54,214 nt of DNA from an uncultured Geobacteraceae bacterium. Lineage in GTDB: Bacteria; Desulfobacterota; Desulfuromonadia; Geobacterales; CAIOGM01. Below the pieces are notes generated by a model. It made no database searches. It saw nothing but the letters and a program-made list of their open reading frames with translations, and had not been told where the DNA came from. Shown one piece after another: positions 25,404-34,900 of the stretch. The stretch is taken from positions 1-54,214 of the forward strand of contig CAIUUR010000273.1 of assembly GCA_903902345.1 (NCBI GenBank), given 5' to 3'. Position numbers and translations under genes: made by a program. Position 1 is the stretch's first letter. Every line of letters starts with the position of its first letter.

Positions 25404-28400
25404 ATGGAATCCCGGAGAGATCGGTGGGGAATGGGGACGGAAATTACGGTTGTACATCGGAAGCGGTCAGGCATGATCCTGTCATGTGCTCTCCTGGTGA
25501 CCTTCGTTATAACCGTCTCGTTGTGCGGCCAGGCATGGTCGGAGGATCCGGTAGCCGTGGATGATACTAAATCGGTAATGCATCCCGACCGTGATACGCT
25601 GCTTCGATGGATAGCGGATTATGAGAATGCGCCCAAGGCCGTACTCGACGCAAATGTTAGCTACAGGCTCTCTGTAATGCGGGAGCAGGGTGTATCAACC
25701 TCACTGGATCTCCTGAGTAATGTTCCTTATCTGGGGCCCGAGCGGGATCAAGGTTATTGCGGGAACTGCTGGGTCTGGGCAGGAACCGGTCTGATGGAAA
25801 TCGCTCATAGCGTTCAGAACAGTGTGGATGATCGGCTCTCCATACAGTACCTCGATTCATGCAAGACCGACGCGTTCGCCTGTAATGGGGGAAATTTGAC
25901 TTCGTTCGCAACCTGGTACGGGGGGCAAGGTCACGCGCTTCCCTGGTCAAATAGTAATGCATTTTTTGTCGATGGCACGGTATCTTCCGCTCAGACCAAA
26001 AGCACGAGAGAATGCGGAACCATAAGTACCGTTCCCCATTATCCTTTCTCCAGCATTACCGCTCAAACCATCGCTACCGCAGAGTCAATCAGCCAGGCGC
26101 AGGCGATTGCGAATATCAAAAATGTGCTTAACCAGAACAAGGGGGTGAATTTCGGGATGCACTTGGCAAACAGTGCGGACTGGAGTGCCTTCCAAAATTT
26201 CTGGAAGGGATCGGCCGAACCGGTTCTTTGGAATCCGGACAACTATTGCGGTCACACCTACGATATCAACAGTGGTGGGGGACACGCCTTAGTGGTCGTC
26301 GGCTACAATGATGACGATCCCAATCCGGATAACCAGTATTGGACGGTGCTTAATAGCTGGGGGACAACTACGGGGCGTCCCACAGGACTTTTCAGGATGA
26401 AAATGAACATGAATTATGGTTGTATGTTGCACTTTCCGGGTTCCTCGGATTTTTTCAATTACCAGTTTCAGACCATGAGCATCAGTTTTACGAGCTCACC
26501 ATCGGCGGATTACACCATCGCGGCATCACCGACGTCGGTAGCGGTTGCCAAGGGGGGCGTGGGGAGTACGACGGTCACCACGACCGTATCCAACGGATTC
26601 ACTAATGACATTACCCTGTCCGCAACGGGGCTGCCTCCGAAGGTGACAGCCGTTTTCAGCCCGACAACCATCGTTGCTCCCGGTTCCGGCAGTTCGACGC
26701 TGACTTTTTCGGTTAATTCGACGGCCTCGACCGAGACCGATCACATCGTAACCGTCACCGGCGCCAGTTCCGGCGGGGCGGTCAAACACGATAGCAGGGT
26801 GGCATTAACGATAATCGGTTTGCCGTCCCCGGTCCTTGCTTCTGAACCGCCTCTCACCCCCGGATCAGAAAACACGGTCTACTGGAGCAGGGTCACACCC
26901 TCCTTGATGGCGCCGGGTCTCCCGACACAGGTCATTTCCCTCAGCAGGGTGGCGTCTTCCTCTGCAGAGTCAAAGGTCGTGCGCAGTGACACAATCCAGA
27001 GCAGCAACGATACCAACACGGAAATGGTACCGAGCGAGTATGGGCTATCAGGCAAATCCAGCGACGAAACCGGACGGAAAGTGATTGGTCATAATCTGCA
27101 GCAACCGGTGTCGGTCACGAAGGCGGGAAGTTCTGTGACGGATTCAGACAACCGGATAATCCCCCTGTCTGCAACGCATACTTCAGGAGAAGGAGTTGTT
27201 CCCCTGGTTCCAATGAAGAGGGATCAAGGATTCTCTGCGTCACAAGCGTCGACAACTGTCTTGAGTGAAACATTCGAGGGGGCGTTTCCCGGCGTTAGTT
27301 GGGGCCTGTCTATGAACCCGACATGGGGCTCAACCGGCGTTGATAAACATACCGGCTCAAAAAGCGGTTGGTGCGGGGGGAGCAGTCTCAATCCTGCAAA
27401 TGGATATGGCAATAATATGGATTCCTGGATGGTATATGGTCCCTTTAGTTTGTCGGGAGCTACCAGCGCCAGTGTCAATTTTTGGTTTAAAAACTTGTCT
27501 GAACTGAATAAAGATTATTTTGCATGGTTTGCCTCGGTGGATAATTATAATTATTACGGAAGCGCCGTAAGTGGAAATTGGAACAGTTGGCAGTCATATG
27601 CATTTGATTTGTCAAACGTGTATATGCTGGGAGATTTGAGAGGTAAATCAGAGGTGTGGATTGCATTTTATTTTACCAGTGATGATTCAACTTCAGGGCC
27701 GGCGTACACAGGAGCCTATGTTGACGACATCGTTATTTCCAAAGAAACAGCCCCGCTACCCGATTTGACGGTTTCTTCTCTGTCCAGCTGGAACGACAAG
27801 ATTCCGGTGAGCAGGTCTCAATTGAACGGTGTCGATCCGCACCGTGACGTCGGACCATATTATGATAATGGTACCCTGTATTTCAACTGGTCGTCGTTGA
27901 ACCAGGGGACCACCGTCGCCACCGGCTACAACGTGCATATTGAAGTTACCGGAACCGGCGGAGGGAGTTGGGATATATCGAGTCTTGAAACGCAACCGGG
28001 CAAAGAAGCGCATTTATCCGTTGACCAGGCGTTCGGGCCGTTGGCCGCGGGAAGTCATACGCTTAAAATCTGGATTGATTCCGGCAACATGGTGAGTGAG
28101 TCCGACGAAACTAATAACTACTATGAACGGACGATTACCGTTTCTCGTTCCACCGCCGATCTGATGGTCAATCGGTTGCCCAACTGGAACGATAAAATTC
28201 CGGTGGGTACATCTCGACAAAACGGTACCGATGCGCACGGGGAGACGGGGCCGTATTACGACGATCAGACATTGTATTTCAATTGGTCACTATTGAACCA
28301 GGGGAGCACCACCGCATCCGGGTACAAATTAGATTTCAAGGTGATGGATACCGGCGGAGACCGCTGGGAGTGGTCCAGCCTGGAAACGCAGCCGGACAAC

Positions 28401-29006
28401 GAAGCGCATTTATCTGTTGACCAGGCATTCGGGCCGTTATCTGCGGGGACTCACACTCTGAAGATCCGGCTTGATTCCGACAACGCGGTGCATGAGTCCG
28501 ACGAATCCAATAACTACTATGAACGAACGATTATGGTACAGCAGAGAGTCCTTGGGTATAACGCCGAATGTGCTGATAATCCCCAGTTCCAATTCCCAAT
28601 CAGTTCCGGTTGGACGACGCAGCTACAGTGGGTTTTTGCAGAACTGACTCCTGGCAAGACCTATTATTATCGTGTGAAAGACATAAGCCATACAATGGAA
28701 AGCGATTGGTCAACTTTATTTGAAAAATCGCAGCAGGTGTCAGCGTTGTACTATCTTCCGGCTAAAGGCCAATTATATGATACGTTCAAAGATTTGTATG
28801 GGTCGCTTCATGATGGAGAAATAGTCGAAGCCGATGCCCGGGGGAGTATGCTGTCGGAGGACTATACTCTTGATAAAGATGTCTCTCTCACCATGAGAGG
28901 CGGTTATGATCTCTCTCTTAATCCGACAACCGGTTCTACGACGTTACGCGGAGTCATAACCGTCAGGAAAGGCGTTTTGACCCTTGACAGGTTTATCCTC
29001 AGGTAG
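25404..29006 (+). CDS. Secreted papain-like (C1A) protease with CARDB repeats
   Basis: 1200 residues. A signal peptide lies near residues 20-46 (after a longer N-region). The C1A peptidase core spans ~95-370: DQGYCGNCW with catalytic Cys122, GGGHALVVVGYN with His294, and NSWG with Asn317. It is followed by an Ig-like segment (~375-475), a low-complexity Ser/Thr linker, a MAM/jelly-roll-like region from ~615 (FEGAFPGVSWG), and two near-copies of a CARDB-type Ig domain at ~787-914 and ~918-1045 (each WNDKIPV...YFNWS..LNQG...HTLKI..DS...ESDE.NNYYERTI). The end carries a fibronectin-like stretch and LYDTFKDLYGSLHDGE. It probably digests proteins outside the cell. Shine-Dalgarno AAGGAGA. Its AT content is higher than that of its neighbours. 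Confidence 0.9.
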   Translation: MESRRDRWGMGTEITVVHRKRSGMILSCALLVTFVITVSLCGQAWSEDPVAVDDTKSVMHPDRDTLLRWIADYENAPKAVLDANVSYRLSVMREQGVSTSLDLLSNVPYLGPERDQGYCGNCWVWAGTGLMEIAHSVQNSVDDRLSIQYLDSCKTDAFACNGGNLTSFATWYGGQGHALPWSNSNAFFVDGTVSSAQTKSTRECGTISTVPHYPFSSITAQTIATAESISQAQAIANIKNVLNQNKGVNFGMHLANSADWSAFQNFWKGSAEPVLWNPDNYCGHTYDINSGGGHALVVVGYNDDDPNPDNQYWTVLNSWGTTTGRPTGLFRMKMNMNYGCMLHFPGSSDFFNYQFQTMSISFTSSPSADYTIAASPTSVAVAKGGVGSTTVTTTVSNGFTNDITLSATGLPPKVTAVFSPTTIVAPGSGSSTLTFSVNSTASTETDHIVTVTGASSGGAVKHDSRVALTIIGLPSPVLASEPPLTPGSENTVYWSRVTPSLMAPGLPTQVISLSRVASSSAESKVVRSDTIQSSNDTNTEMVPSEYGLSGKSSDETGRKVIGHNLQQPVSVTKAGSSVTDSDNRIIPLSATHTSGEGVVPLVPMKRDQGFSASQASTTVLSETFEGAFPGVSWGLSMNPTWGSTGVDKHTGSKSGWCGGSSLNPANGYGNNMDSWMVYGPFSLSGATSASVNFWFKNLSELNKDYFAWFASVDNYNYYGSAVSGNWNSWQSYAFDLSNVYMLGDLRGKSEVWIAFYFTSDDSTSGPAYTGAYVDDIVISKETAPLPDLTVSSLSSWNDKIPVSRSQLNGVDPHRDVGPYYDNGTLYFNWSSLNQGTTVATGYNVHIEVTGTGGGSWDISSLETQPGKEAHLSVDQAFGPLAAGSHTLKIWIDSGNMVSESDETNNYYERTITVSRSTADLMVNRLPNWNDKIPVGTSRQNGTDAHGETGPYYDDQTLYFNWSLLNQGSTTASGYKLDFKVMDTGGDRWEWSSLETQPDNEAHLSVDQAFGPLSAGTHTLKIRLDSDNAVHESDESNNYYERTIMVQQRVLGYNAECADNPQFQFPISSGWTTQLQWVFAELTPGKTYYYRVKDISHTMESDWSTLFEKSQQVSALYYLPAKGQLYDTFKDLYGSLHDGEIVEADARGSMLSEDYTLDKDVSLTMRGGYDLSLNPTTGSTTLRGVITVRKGVLTLDRFILR

Positions 29007-29032
29007 GGTAGGCGCATACTACGGAGTTAAAT

Positions 29033-29061
29033 AAAACGGAGCCTTTTTATAGCTCCGTTTT
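29033..29061. terminator. Bidirectional terminator after the protease
   Basis: AAAACGGAGC and GCTCCGTTTT form a perfect 10-bp stem with a nine-base loop, between the convergent protease and transglycosylase genes. Confidence 0.85.
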
Positions 29062-29095
29062 GCCGGGAGACAATCGTTTCTACCGTTACCGCTCG

Positions 29096-30031
29096 CTATT
29101 TCTGGTCCACTTCCAGCCGCACTTCCCCCTCTTTCGGTTCCGCTCCCCTCACTGCCTCGCCCGGTTCTTCCCGGGGTGCAGGTTCTTCGTACCTCCTGAC
29201 CGCGGGGAGCGCCGGAATGACGGCGCTGCTCCGATTGGGGAATGCCTCTTCCTTCTTGATGCTTGCATCCACCTTCCGCTGGAGTCCGGCGATGTTGGGG
29301 ATCTCCGCCAGCGCCCGCTGGTACTCATCCTCGGACAGCACCCCCCGTTTCCGGAGGAGCAACAGGATCTGGTCCGACCGTTTCATCACCTTGTCCACAT
29401 TCCGGTAGGGGTTGTACGCCACCCGTGGGCCGGGGAGCATGGCCGCCAGAAAGGTGCTCTCCCGGGGAGTGAGGAGGTTGGCGGGTTTGCCGAAGTAGTA
29501 GCGAGAGCCCTGGCCGATGCCGTAGACCATGGGGCCCAACTCCACCACGTTGAGATAAAGTTCCAGGATTCGCCCCTTGGTCAACTCCTGCTCCATCCGC
29601 TTGGCCAGGATGACCTCCCGGATCTTGCGGGTGATCGTCTTTTCCCGGGAGAGAAAGAGGTTCTTGGCGGTCTGCTGGGTGATGGTGGAGGCCCCTCGGG
29701 CCATGGACTGTTTTTCCAGGTCGTACTGGATTGCCTTCTTGATCGCCTTCACGTCGATCCCGTCATGTTTGTAGAAACTTGCGTCCTCCGCCAGGATCAC
29801 CGACCACTTCATCTCCGCCGGAATGCTCTTCCCTCCGGTCCAGGAGGGGTTTTGGGGCCCCACGACAAAGGGGTGGTAATTTCCCTGCCAATCCTTCACC
29901 TGGATGGTCATGTTGCAGGAGCGTTTCTTCAGCGGTTCCACCGGGGGGAGGGACACAAAGGCGAGGCCGATGACGCCCCCCGCGACGGCCGGCAGCATGA
30001 GGGTGATCAGCAGGATTCGTTTGAACGTCAT
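29096..30031 (-). CDS. Monofunctional peptidoglycan transglycosylase (GT51)
   Basis: 311 residues. Polymerises lipid II into glycan strands. A membrane anchor (ILLITLMLPAVAGGVIGLAFV) is followed by the GT51 domain: ILAEDASFYKHDGID with the catalytic Glu, GASTITQQTAKNLFLS, RKIREVILAKRMEQELTKGRILELYLN and GSRYYFGKPA. No transpeptidase domain follows; the end is Pro/Glu-rich. The ATG at 30031 has GGGAG upstream, while the longer frame lacks a signal-like start. MtgA-like, though longer than the E. coli enzyme. Divergent from the pfa-ole operon. Confidence 0.9.
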   Translation of the reverse strand: MTFKRILLITLMLPAVAGGVIGLAFVSLPPVEPLKKRSCNMTIQVKDWQGNYHPFVVGPQNPSWTGGKSIPAEMKWSVILAEDASFYKHDGIDVKAIKKAIQYDLEKQSMARGASTITQQTAKNLFLSREKTITRKIREVILAKRMEQELTKGRILELYLNVVELGPMVYGIGQGSRYYFGKPANLLTPRESTFLAAMLPGPRVAYNPYRNVDKVMKRSDQILLLLRKRGVLSEDEYQRALAEIPNIAGLQRKVDASIKKEEAFPNRSSAVIPALPAVRRYEEPAPREEPGEAVRGAEPKEGEVRLEVDQK

Positions 30032-30190
30032 GGGGATGCTCCCGTAACATAGCATAAAGGGTTCTTGCTGCCGAACCATGCTAAACGGGCTGGAACCGGA
30101 TGGCAAGGGTAAAAAAACAACGGGTAATAAACCAGATGACGGCAAGAGACGGTATGTCCGCTTCCGGACAAACAGTTTCAATTGCACCCC

Positions 30191-30234
30191 ACCGGCACAA
30201 GCCGGTTGCGTTATTTTGCGATTTCGGTTAAAGA
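30191..30234 (+). promoter_or_regulatory. Possible pfa-ole operon control region
   Basis: A palindrome ACCGGC-ACAA-GCCGGT (30191-30206) abuts a weak TTGCGT-N17-TAAAGA pair (30206-30234), 40 bases before the predicted start. The palindrome could be an operator overlapping the -35. Both matches are weak. Confidence 0.3.
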
Positions 30235-30272
30235 TACAAGATTCATCATCTTCACATTGCCCGGAGGATCGT

Positions 30273-31910
30273 TTGACACCGTTTGAACTTCAGGGGGGCG
30301 CCCATGGCTGGTGGCGGCCTACCTCTCCAGATGATTCATCGCAGAAGCGGGGGATGGTAGATTCCCTGCGCCGGATTCGCGAGCCGCTCTTTGTGATCCG
30401 GAAGAACGGGAGCGCTGTCCCTGTGTCGGGTGGATACGCACAGCTTTGCGGGGAAGTTACGCCGGCTGACGCCCACCCCCTGCTGGGGTATGCCGCACCC
30501 TGCCTGCCGGAACAGCTGGGTGATCCCGGTTTTTGCGCCGAGTTGGGGATCCGGTATCCCTATCTGGGGGGCTCCATGGCCAAGGGGATTAGCTCCGTGG
30601 CCATGGCCCGGGAACTGGGGGAAGCGGGAATGCTCGGCTTCTTCGGCGCTGCCGGTCTCCCCTTGGAAGTCGTGGCGGCGGCGCTGGACAAACTCGTTAC
30701 TTCGGGGCTCCCCTATGGTGTCAACCTGATCCACTCCCCCCACGAGCCGGAACTGGAGAGCTCTCTGGTGGATCTCTATATCCGTAAAGGGGTCCGGCTG
30801 GTGGAGGCATCGGCCTTTCTCGCTCTTTCCCTCCCCCTGGTCCGCTACCGGCTCCACGGCATCCATAAAAACGGTGACGGTGTCATTGTTGCCCCCAACC
30901 GGATCGTCGCCAAGGTCTCCCGGGAGGAGCTGGCCGAACGGTTCTTCTCCCCCCCGCCGGAAAAATTTCTCAAGGTGCTGCTGGCCGAGGGGAGTATCAC
31001 CCCCGGGCAAGCGGAACTGGCTACCCTGATCCCCATGGCCCAGGAGGTCACCGCCGAGGCGGATTCCGGCGGCCATACGGACAACCGTCCGGCCCTGGCG
31101 CTCTTTCCCACCATCCTCTCCCTTGCCCAGCGGATGCAGACCCTCCACGGCTACGACGTTCAACTCCGGGTGGGGCTCGCCGGTGGTATCGGGACTCCCG
31201 CATCCGCCGCCGCCGCCTTTGCCATGGGAGCCGCCTATATCATGGCCGGTTCGGTTCATCAGGGGTGCGTGGAATCGGGGACTTCCGATGCGGTGCGCGA
31301 GATGCTTGCCGTGACCCGTCAGGCCGACGTGACCATGGCCCCGGCTGCGGATATGTTTGAGATGGGGGTGACGGTTCAGGTTCTGAAACGGGGAACCATG
31401 TTTCCCATGCGCGCCGCCAAGCTCTACGAACTGTACCGAAACTGTGCCGGACTGGACGAGATCCCTCTCTCCGAACGGGAGAAGCTGGAGAAGAGTCTCT
31501 TTCTCGTCCCCCTGGAACAGATCTGGCAGGAGACTCGCGCCTATTTTTCCCGTCGCGACCCGCGTCAGGTGGAGCGGGGTGATCGTGATCCCCGGCATCG
31601 GATGGCTCTGGTCTTTCGCTGGTATCTGGGGCAGGGGGCACACTGGGCCAAGGACGGTGAACTGTCCCGCCGGATGGATTATCAGATCTGGTGCGGTCCG
31701 GCCATGGGAGCCTTTAACGAATGGGCCGCCGGTTCATTCCTGGAGAGCCCGGCCCGGCGCAGGGTGTCGACGGTGGCGCTCAATCTCCTCTACGGCGCCG
31801 CGCTGCTGGCCCGCGCCGCCTCTTTGCGGCGCCAGGGGGTCGGCCTCCCGCCGGAACTCCTCCGTGCCGAACCCCTCCCCATTGAACAGATCAAGGAGTA
31901 TCTTGGGTGA
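30273..31910 (+). CDS. pfaD: PfaD-like trans-acting enoyl reductase
   Basis: 545 residues, FMN-dependent 2-nitropropane-dioxygenase fold, the trans-acting enoyl reductase of PUFA synthases. Motifs: GWWRP at the start, GGSMAKGISSVAMARELGEA, GVNLIHSP, IVAKVSREELAERFF, EADSGGHTDNRP (active-site His), and the FMN-phosphate site VGLAGGIGTPASAAAAFAMGA then GSVHQGCVESGTSD. The start is taken as TTG 30273, with GGAGG five bases upstream and family sequence immediately after; the frame is open further upstream without a Shine-Dalgarno. Its TGA overlaps the next gene's GTG (GTGA). The ER-first gene order resembles pfa1 of myxobacterial clusters. Confidence 0.92.
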   Translation: MTPFELQGGAHGWWRPTSPDDSSQKRGMVDSLRRIREPLFVIRKNGSAVPVSGGYAQLCGEVTPADAHPLLGYAAPCLPEQLGDPGFCAELGIRYPYLGGSMAKGISSVAMARELGEAGMLGFFGAAGLPLEVVAAALDKLVTSGLPYGVNLIHSPHEPELESSLVDLYIRKGVRLVEASAFLALSLPLVRYRLHGIHKNGDGVIVAPNRIVAKVSREELAERFFSPPPEKFLKVLLAEGSITPGQAELATLIPMAQEVTAEADSGGHTDNRPALALFPTILSLAQRMQTLHGYDVQLRVGLAGGIGTPASAAAAFAMGAAYIMAGSVHQGCVESGTSDAVREMLAVTRQADVTMAPAADMFEMGVTVQVLKRGTMFPMRAAKLYELYRNCAGLDEIPLSEREKLEKSLFLVPLEQIWQETRAYFSRRDPRQVERGDRDPRHRMALVFRWYLGQGAHWAKDGELSRRMDYQIWCGPAMGAFNEWAAGSFLESPARRRVSTVALNLLYGAALLARAASLRRQGVGLPPELLRAEPLPIEQIKEYLG

Positions 31911-34900
31911 CCACACACGCCGCACCATCTGATCCCGTCCGACCCGCCGTTACAACCCCGGCGGTGCCGCTGGCCATTATCGGTATCGGCTGTCTCTTTC
32001 CCGGGGCCGCCGATCCCACGACCTACTGGGCCAACATCCGGGAGGGGATTGACGCCATCACCGATATCCCCGCGACCCACTGGAAGGTTGAGGAATATTT
32101 CGACCAGGACCAGAAGTCCCCCGACCGGACCTATGGCAGGCGCGGCGGTTTCATCTCACCGGTCCCCTTCAACCCCCTGGAGTTCAATATTCCCCCCAAC
32201 ATCCTGGAGGCCATCGACAGCTCCCAGCTTCTGGGGTTGGTGGCTGCCGGGCAGGCGCTACGGGATGCCGGCTACGGCCCGGAGCGGGAGTATGACCGGA
32301 GCCGGGCCAGCGTCATTCTGGGGGTCACCGGCGCCATGGAACTGGTGGTTCCCCTGGGAGCCCGTCTCGGTCATCCTCGCTGGCGCGCCGCCCTGAAGGA
32401 GGCGGGGGTTGCCGATGCCGTGGCTGATGACGTGGTACAGCGGATTGCCGATTCCTACGTGGAGTGGCAAGAGAACTCCTTTCCCGGACTCCTGGGTAAC
32501 GTCGTGGCGGGGAGGATCAGCAAACAGTACGATCTGGGGGGGACCAATTGCGTCGTGGATGCGGCCTGCGCCAGCTCCTTCAGCGCTCTCCATCTGGCCG
32601 GGATGGAATTAGCCACGGGGAAGGCCGACATGGTGGTCACCGGTGGTATCGACACCTTCAACGACATCTTCATGTATATGTGCTTCAGCAAGACCCCCGC
32701 TCTCTCCCCCACCGGTGATGCGAAACCGTTCGATGCCGCCGCCGACGGGACGATTCTGGGAGAAGGATTGGGGATCGTGGTGGTCAAGCGGTTGGCCGAC
32801 GCGGAACGGGACGGGGATCGGATCTATGCGGTCATTCGCGGGGTCGGCTCCTCCAGTGACGGGAGGGGGGATGCCATCTATGCCCCCAGCCCCGGAGGGC
32901 AGAAGAAAGCGCTCCGGGACGCCTACCAGCGGTCCGGAGTGACGCCGGAAAGTATCGGACTTCTGGAGGCCCATGGCACCGGGACCAGGGTCGGGGATGC
33001 GGTGGAGGTCAACGCCCTGCGCGACGTCTACGGCGTGGCTCAAAGCCCTTGGTGCGCCCTGGGATCGGTGAAGTCCCAGATCGGCCACACCAAGGCGGCC
33101 GCCGGCGCCGCTGGACTCATCAAGACGGCCCTCGCCCTCCACCACAAGGTCATTCCACCCACCATTAAGGTCACTACCCCCCTGGGAGAGGTCACCGGGA
33201 AGGGGACCCCCTTCTATCTGACGACGGAAAAGCGTCCCTGGCTTCCTTCCGGAGGGATGCCGCGCCGTGCCGCGGTCAGTGCCTTCGGTTTCGGTGGTTC
33301 CAACTTTCACACGGTGCTGGAAGAGTACCGCCCGGTGAAGGGAACGGCCGACTGGGACGGGACAATCCAGATCATCCCGTTCTCCGGTGCGTCCACCGGG
33401 GAGCTGGAATCGGCCCTGACGGCGCTTTCCGCCGAACTGCCCTGGAACGGTATTCGCGATCTGGCGGCGATGGCCCGGCGAGAGTTCGATCCTGCCGCTC
33501 CCTGTCGTCTCGCCCTGGTGGTGGAACGGGAGCGGACAAATCTGGCGACCCTGACGGGGAATGCGCGAAAACTTCTCCGGGGCAACAGCTCATCGTCCTG
33601 GCAGACACCCGATGGCGCTTTCTTCGCCGCCGGTGAGCCATCCGGAAAGCTTGCCTTTCTCTTTCCCGGACAGGGGGCACAGTACACGGGGATGCTCAGG
33701 GATCTTGCCTGCTCCTTTCCCCAGGTTTTCAGCTCACTGGCCGAGGCTGACGCCGGTTACGGCATCCCTGAAGGTCTCCGCCTCTCGGACAGGATCTACC
33801 CCCCCACTCCGTTTTCTTCCCAGGGGAAAGAGCTGCAGGAAGAGGAACTCCGCGCCACCGACGTGGCTCAGCCCGCCATCGGCGCAGTGAGCTTGGGAGC
33901 TCTCCGGCTGCTGGATTCCTTTGGCCTTGTCCCTGAGGCTGCTGCCGGGCACAGTTACGGCGAGCTCACCGCCCTCTGTGCTGCCGGTGTGGTGGATGGA
34001 GAGTCATTTTACCATCTTTCCCGTCTGCGCGGCCGTCTCATGGCGGCAGGCGCCGGTGATCGGGGGGGGATGGTGGCGGTACCGGCTCCCCTGGCTCTGG
34101 TGGAGCAGGCGCTGGCGGAAGAGGGGCTGGACCTGGTGGTCGCCAACCGGAACGCCCCCTCCCAGGCGGTTCTTTCGGGGAGCAGTGCCGAGATAGAGCG
34201 AGCCGTCGTCCTACTTGCCGCCCGGAGGCTTGCCTGCAAGCGGCTCCCCGTGGCCGCGGCCTTTCATAGCCCGTTGGTGGCCGACGCAGCCGAACCGTTC
34301 CGTGAGGCACTGGCTGATATTACCTTCAGCTTGGCGAGGATTCCGGTCTACGCCAACTCCATTGCCGCGCCCTATCCGGAAGATGAAGGTGCTGCCAAGG
34401 CTCTTCTCGCCGGACAACTGGCCCGGCCGGTGGAGTTCGTGGCGGAGATCGAGGCGCTCTACGCCTCCGGGATGAGCACCTTCGTGGAAGTGGGACCCGG
34501 CGCCCGGCTGACCGGTCTGGTGAAGGCGATCCTGGGAGAGCGAAACCATCTGGCCCTTGCCCTGGATGCTTCGGGGGGGAAACGGTCGGGGATCGCCGAT
34601 CTGGCTCGCCTCCTGGCTCAGTTGGCGGTAATTGGTCACCCCGTCCGACTCGATCTCTGGGATGCCGACTACCGGCCGACACCTCCGGCAACGGGCAAAA
34701 AACCGGTCATGACGGTTCCCCTCTGCGGCGCCAACTACGTGAAGCCGAAAGCTAAAAGGCCGGGAGTCGTGACTCGTGACTCGGGACTCGGTTCCTCAAA
34801 CCTGGATCGCCTAACCTTGAACCCTGAACCTCGAACCCCGAGCCTTGCCTCGAACCTCGAACCTCGAACCCCGAACCTTGAACCCGCATTTTTGGCCGAA

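Noticed and set aside
30188-30210. GGCAC...TTGC upstream of pfaD as a sigma-54 promoter
   Set aside because: GG and GC are 12 bases apart instead of 10, and the match is explained by the ACCGGC palindrome.
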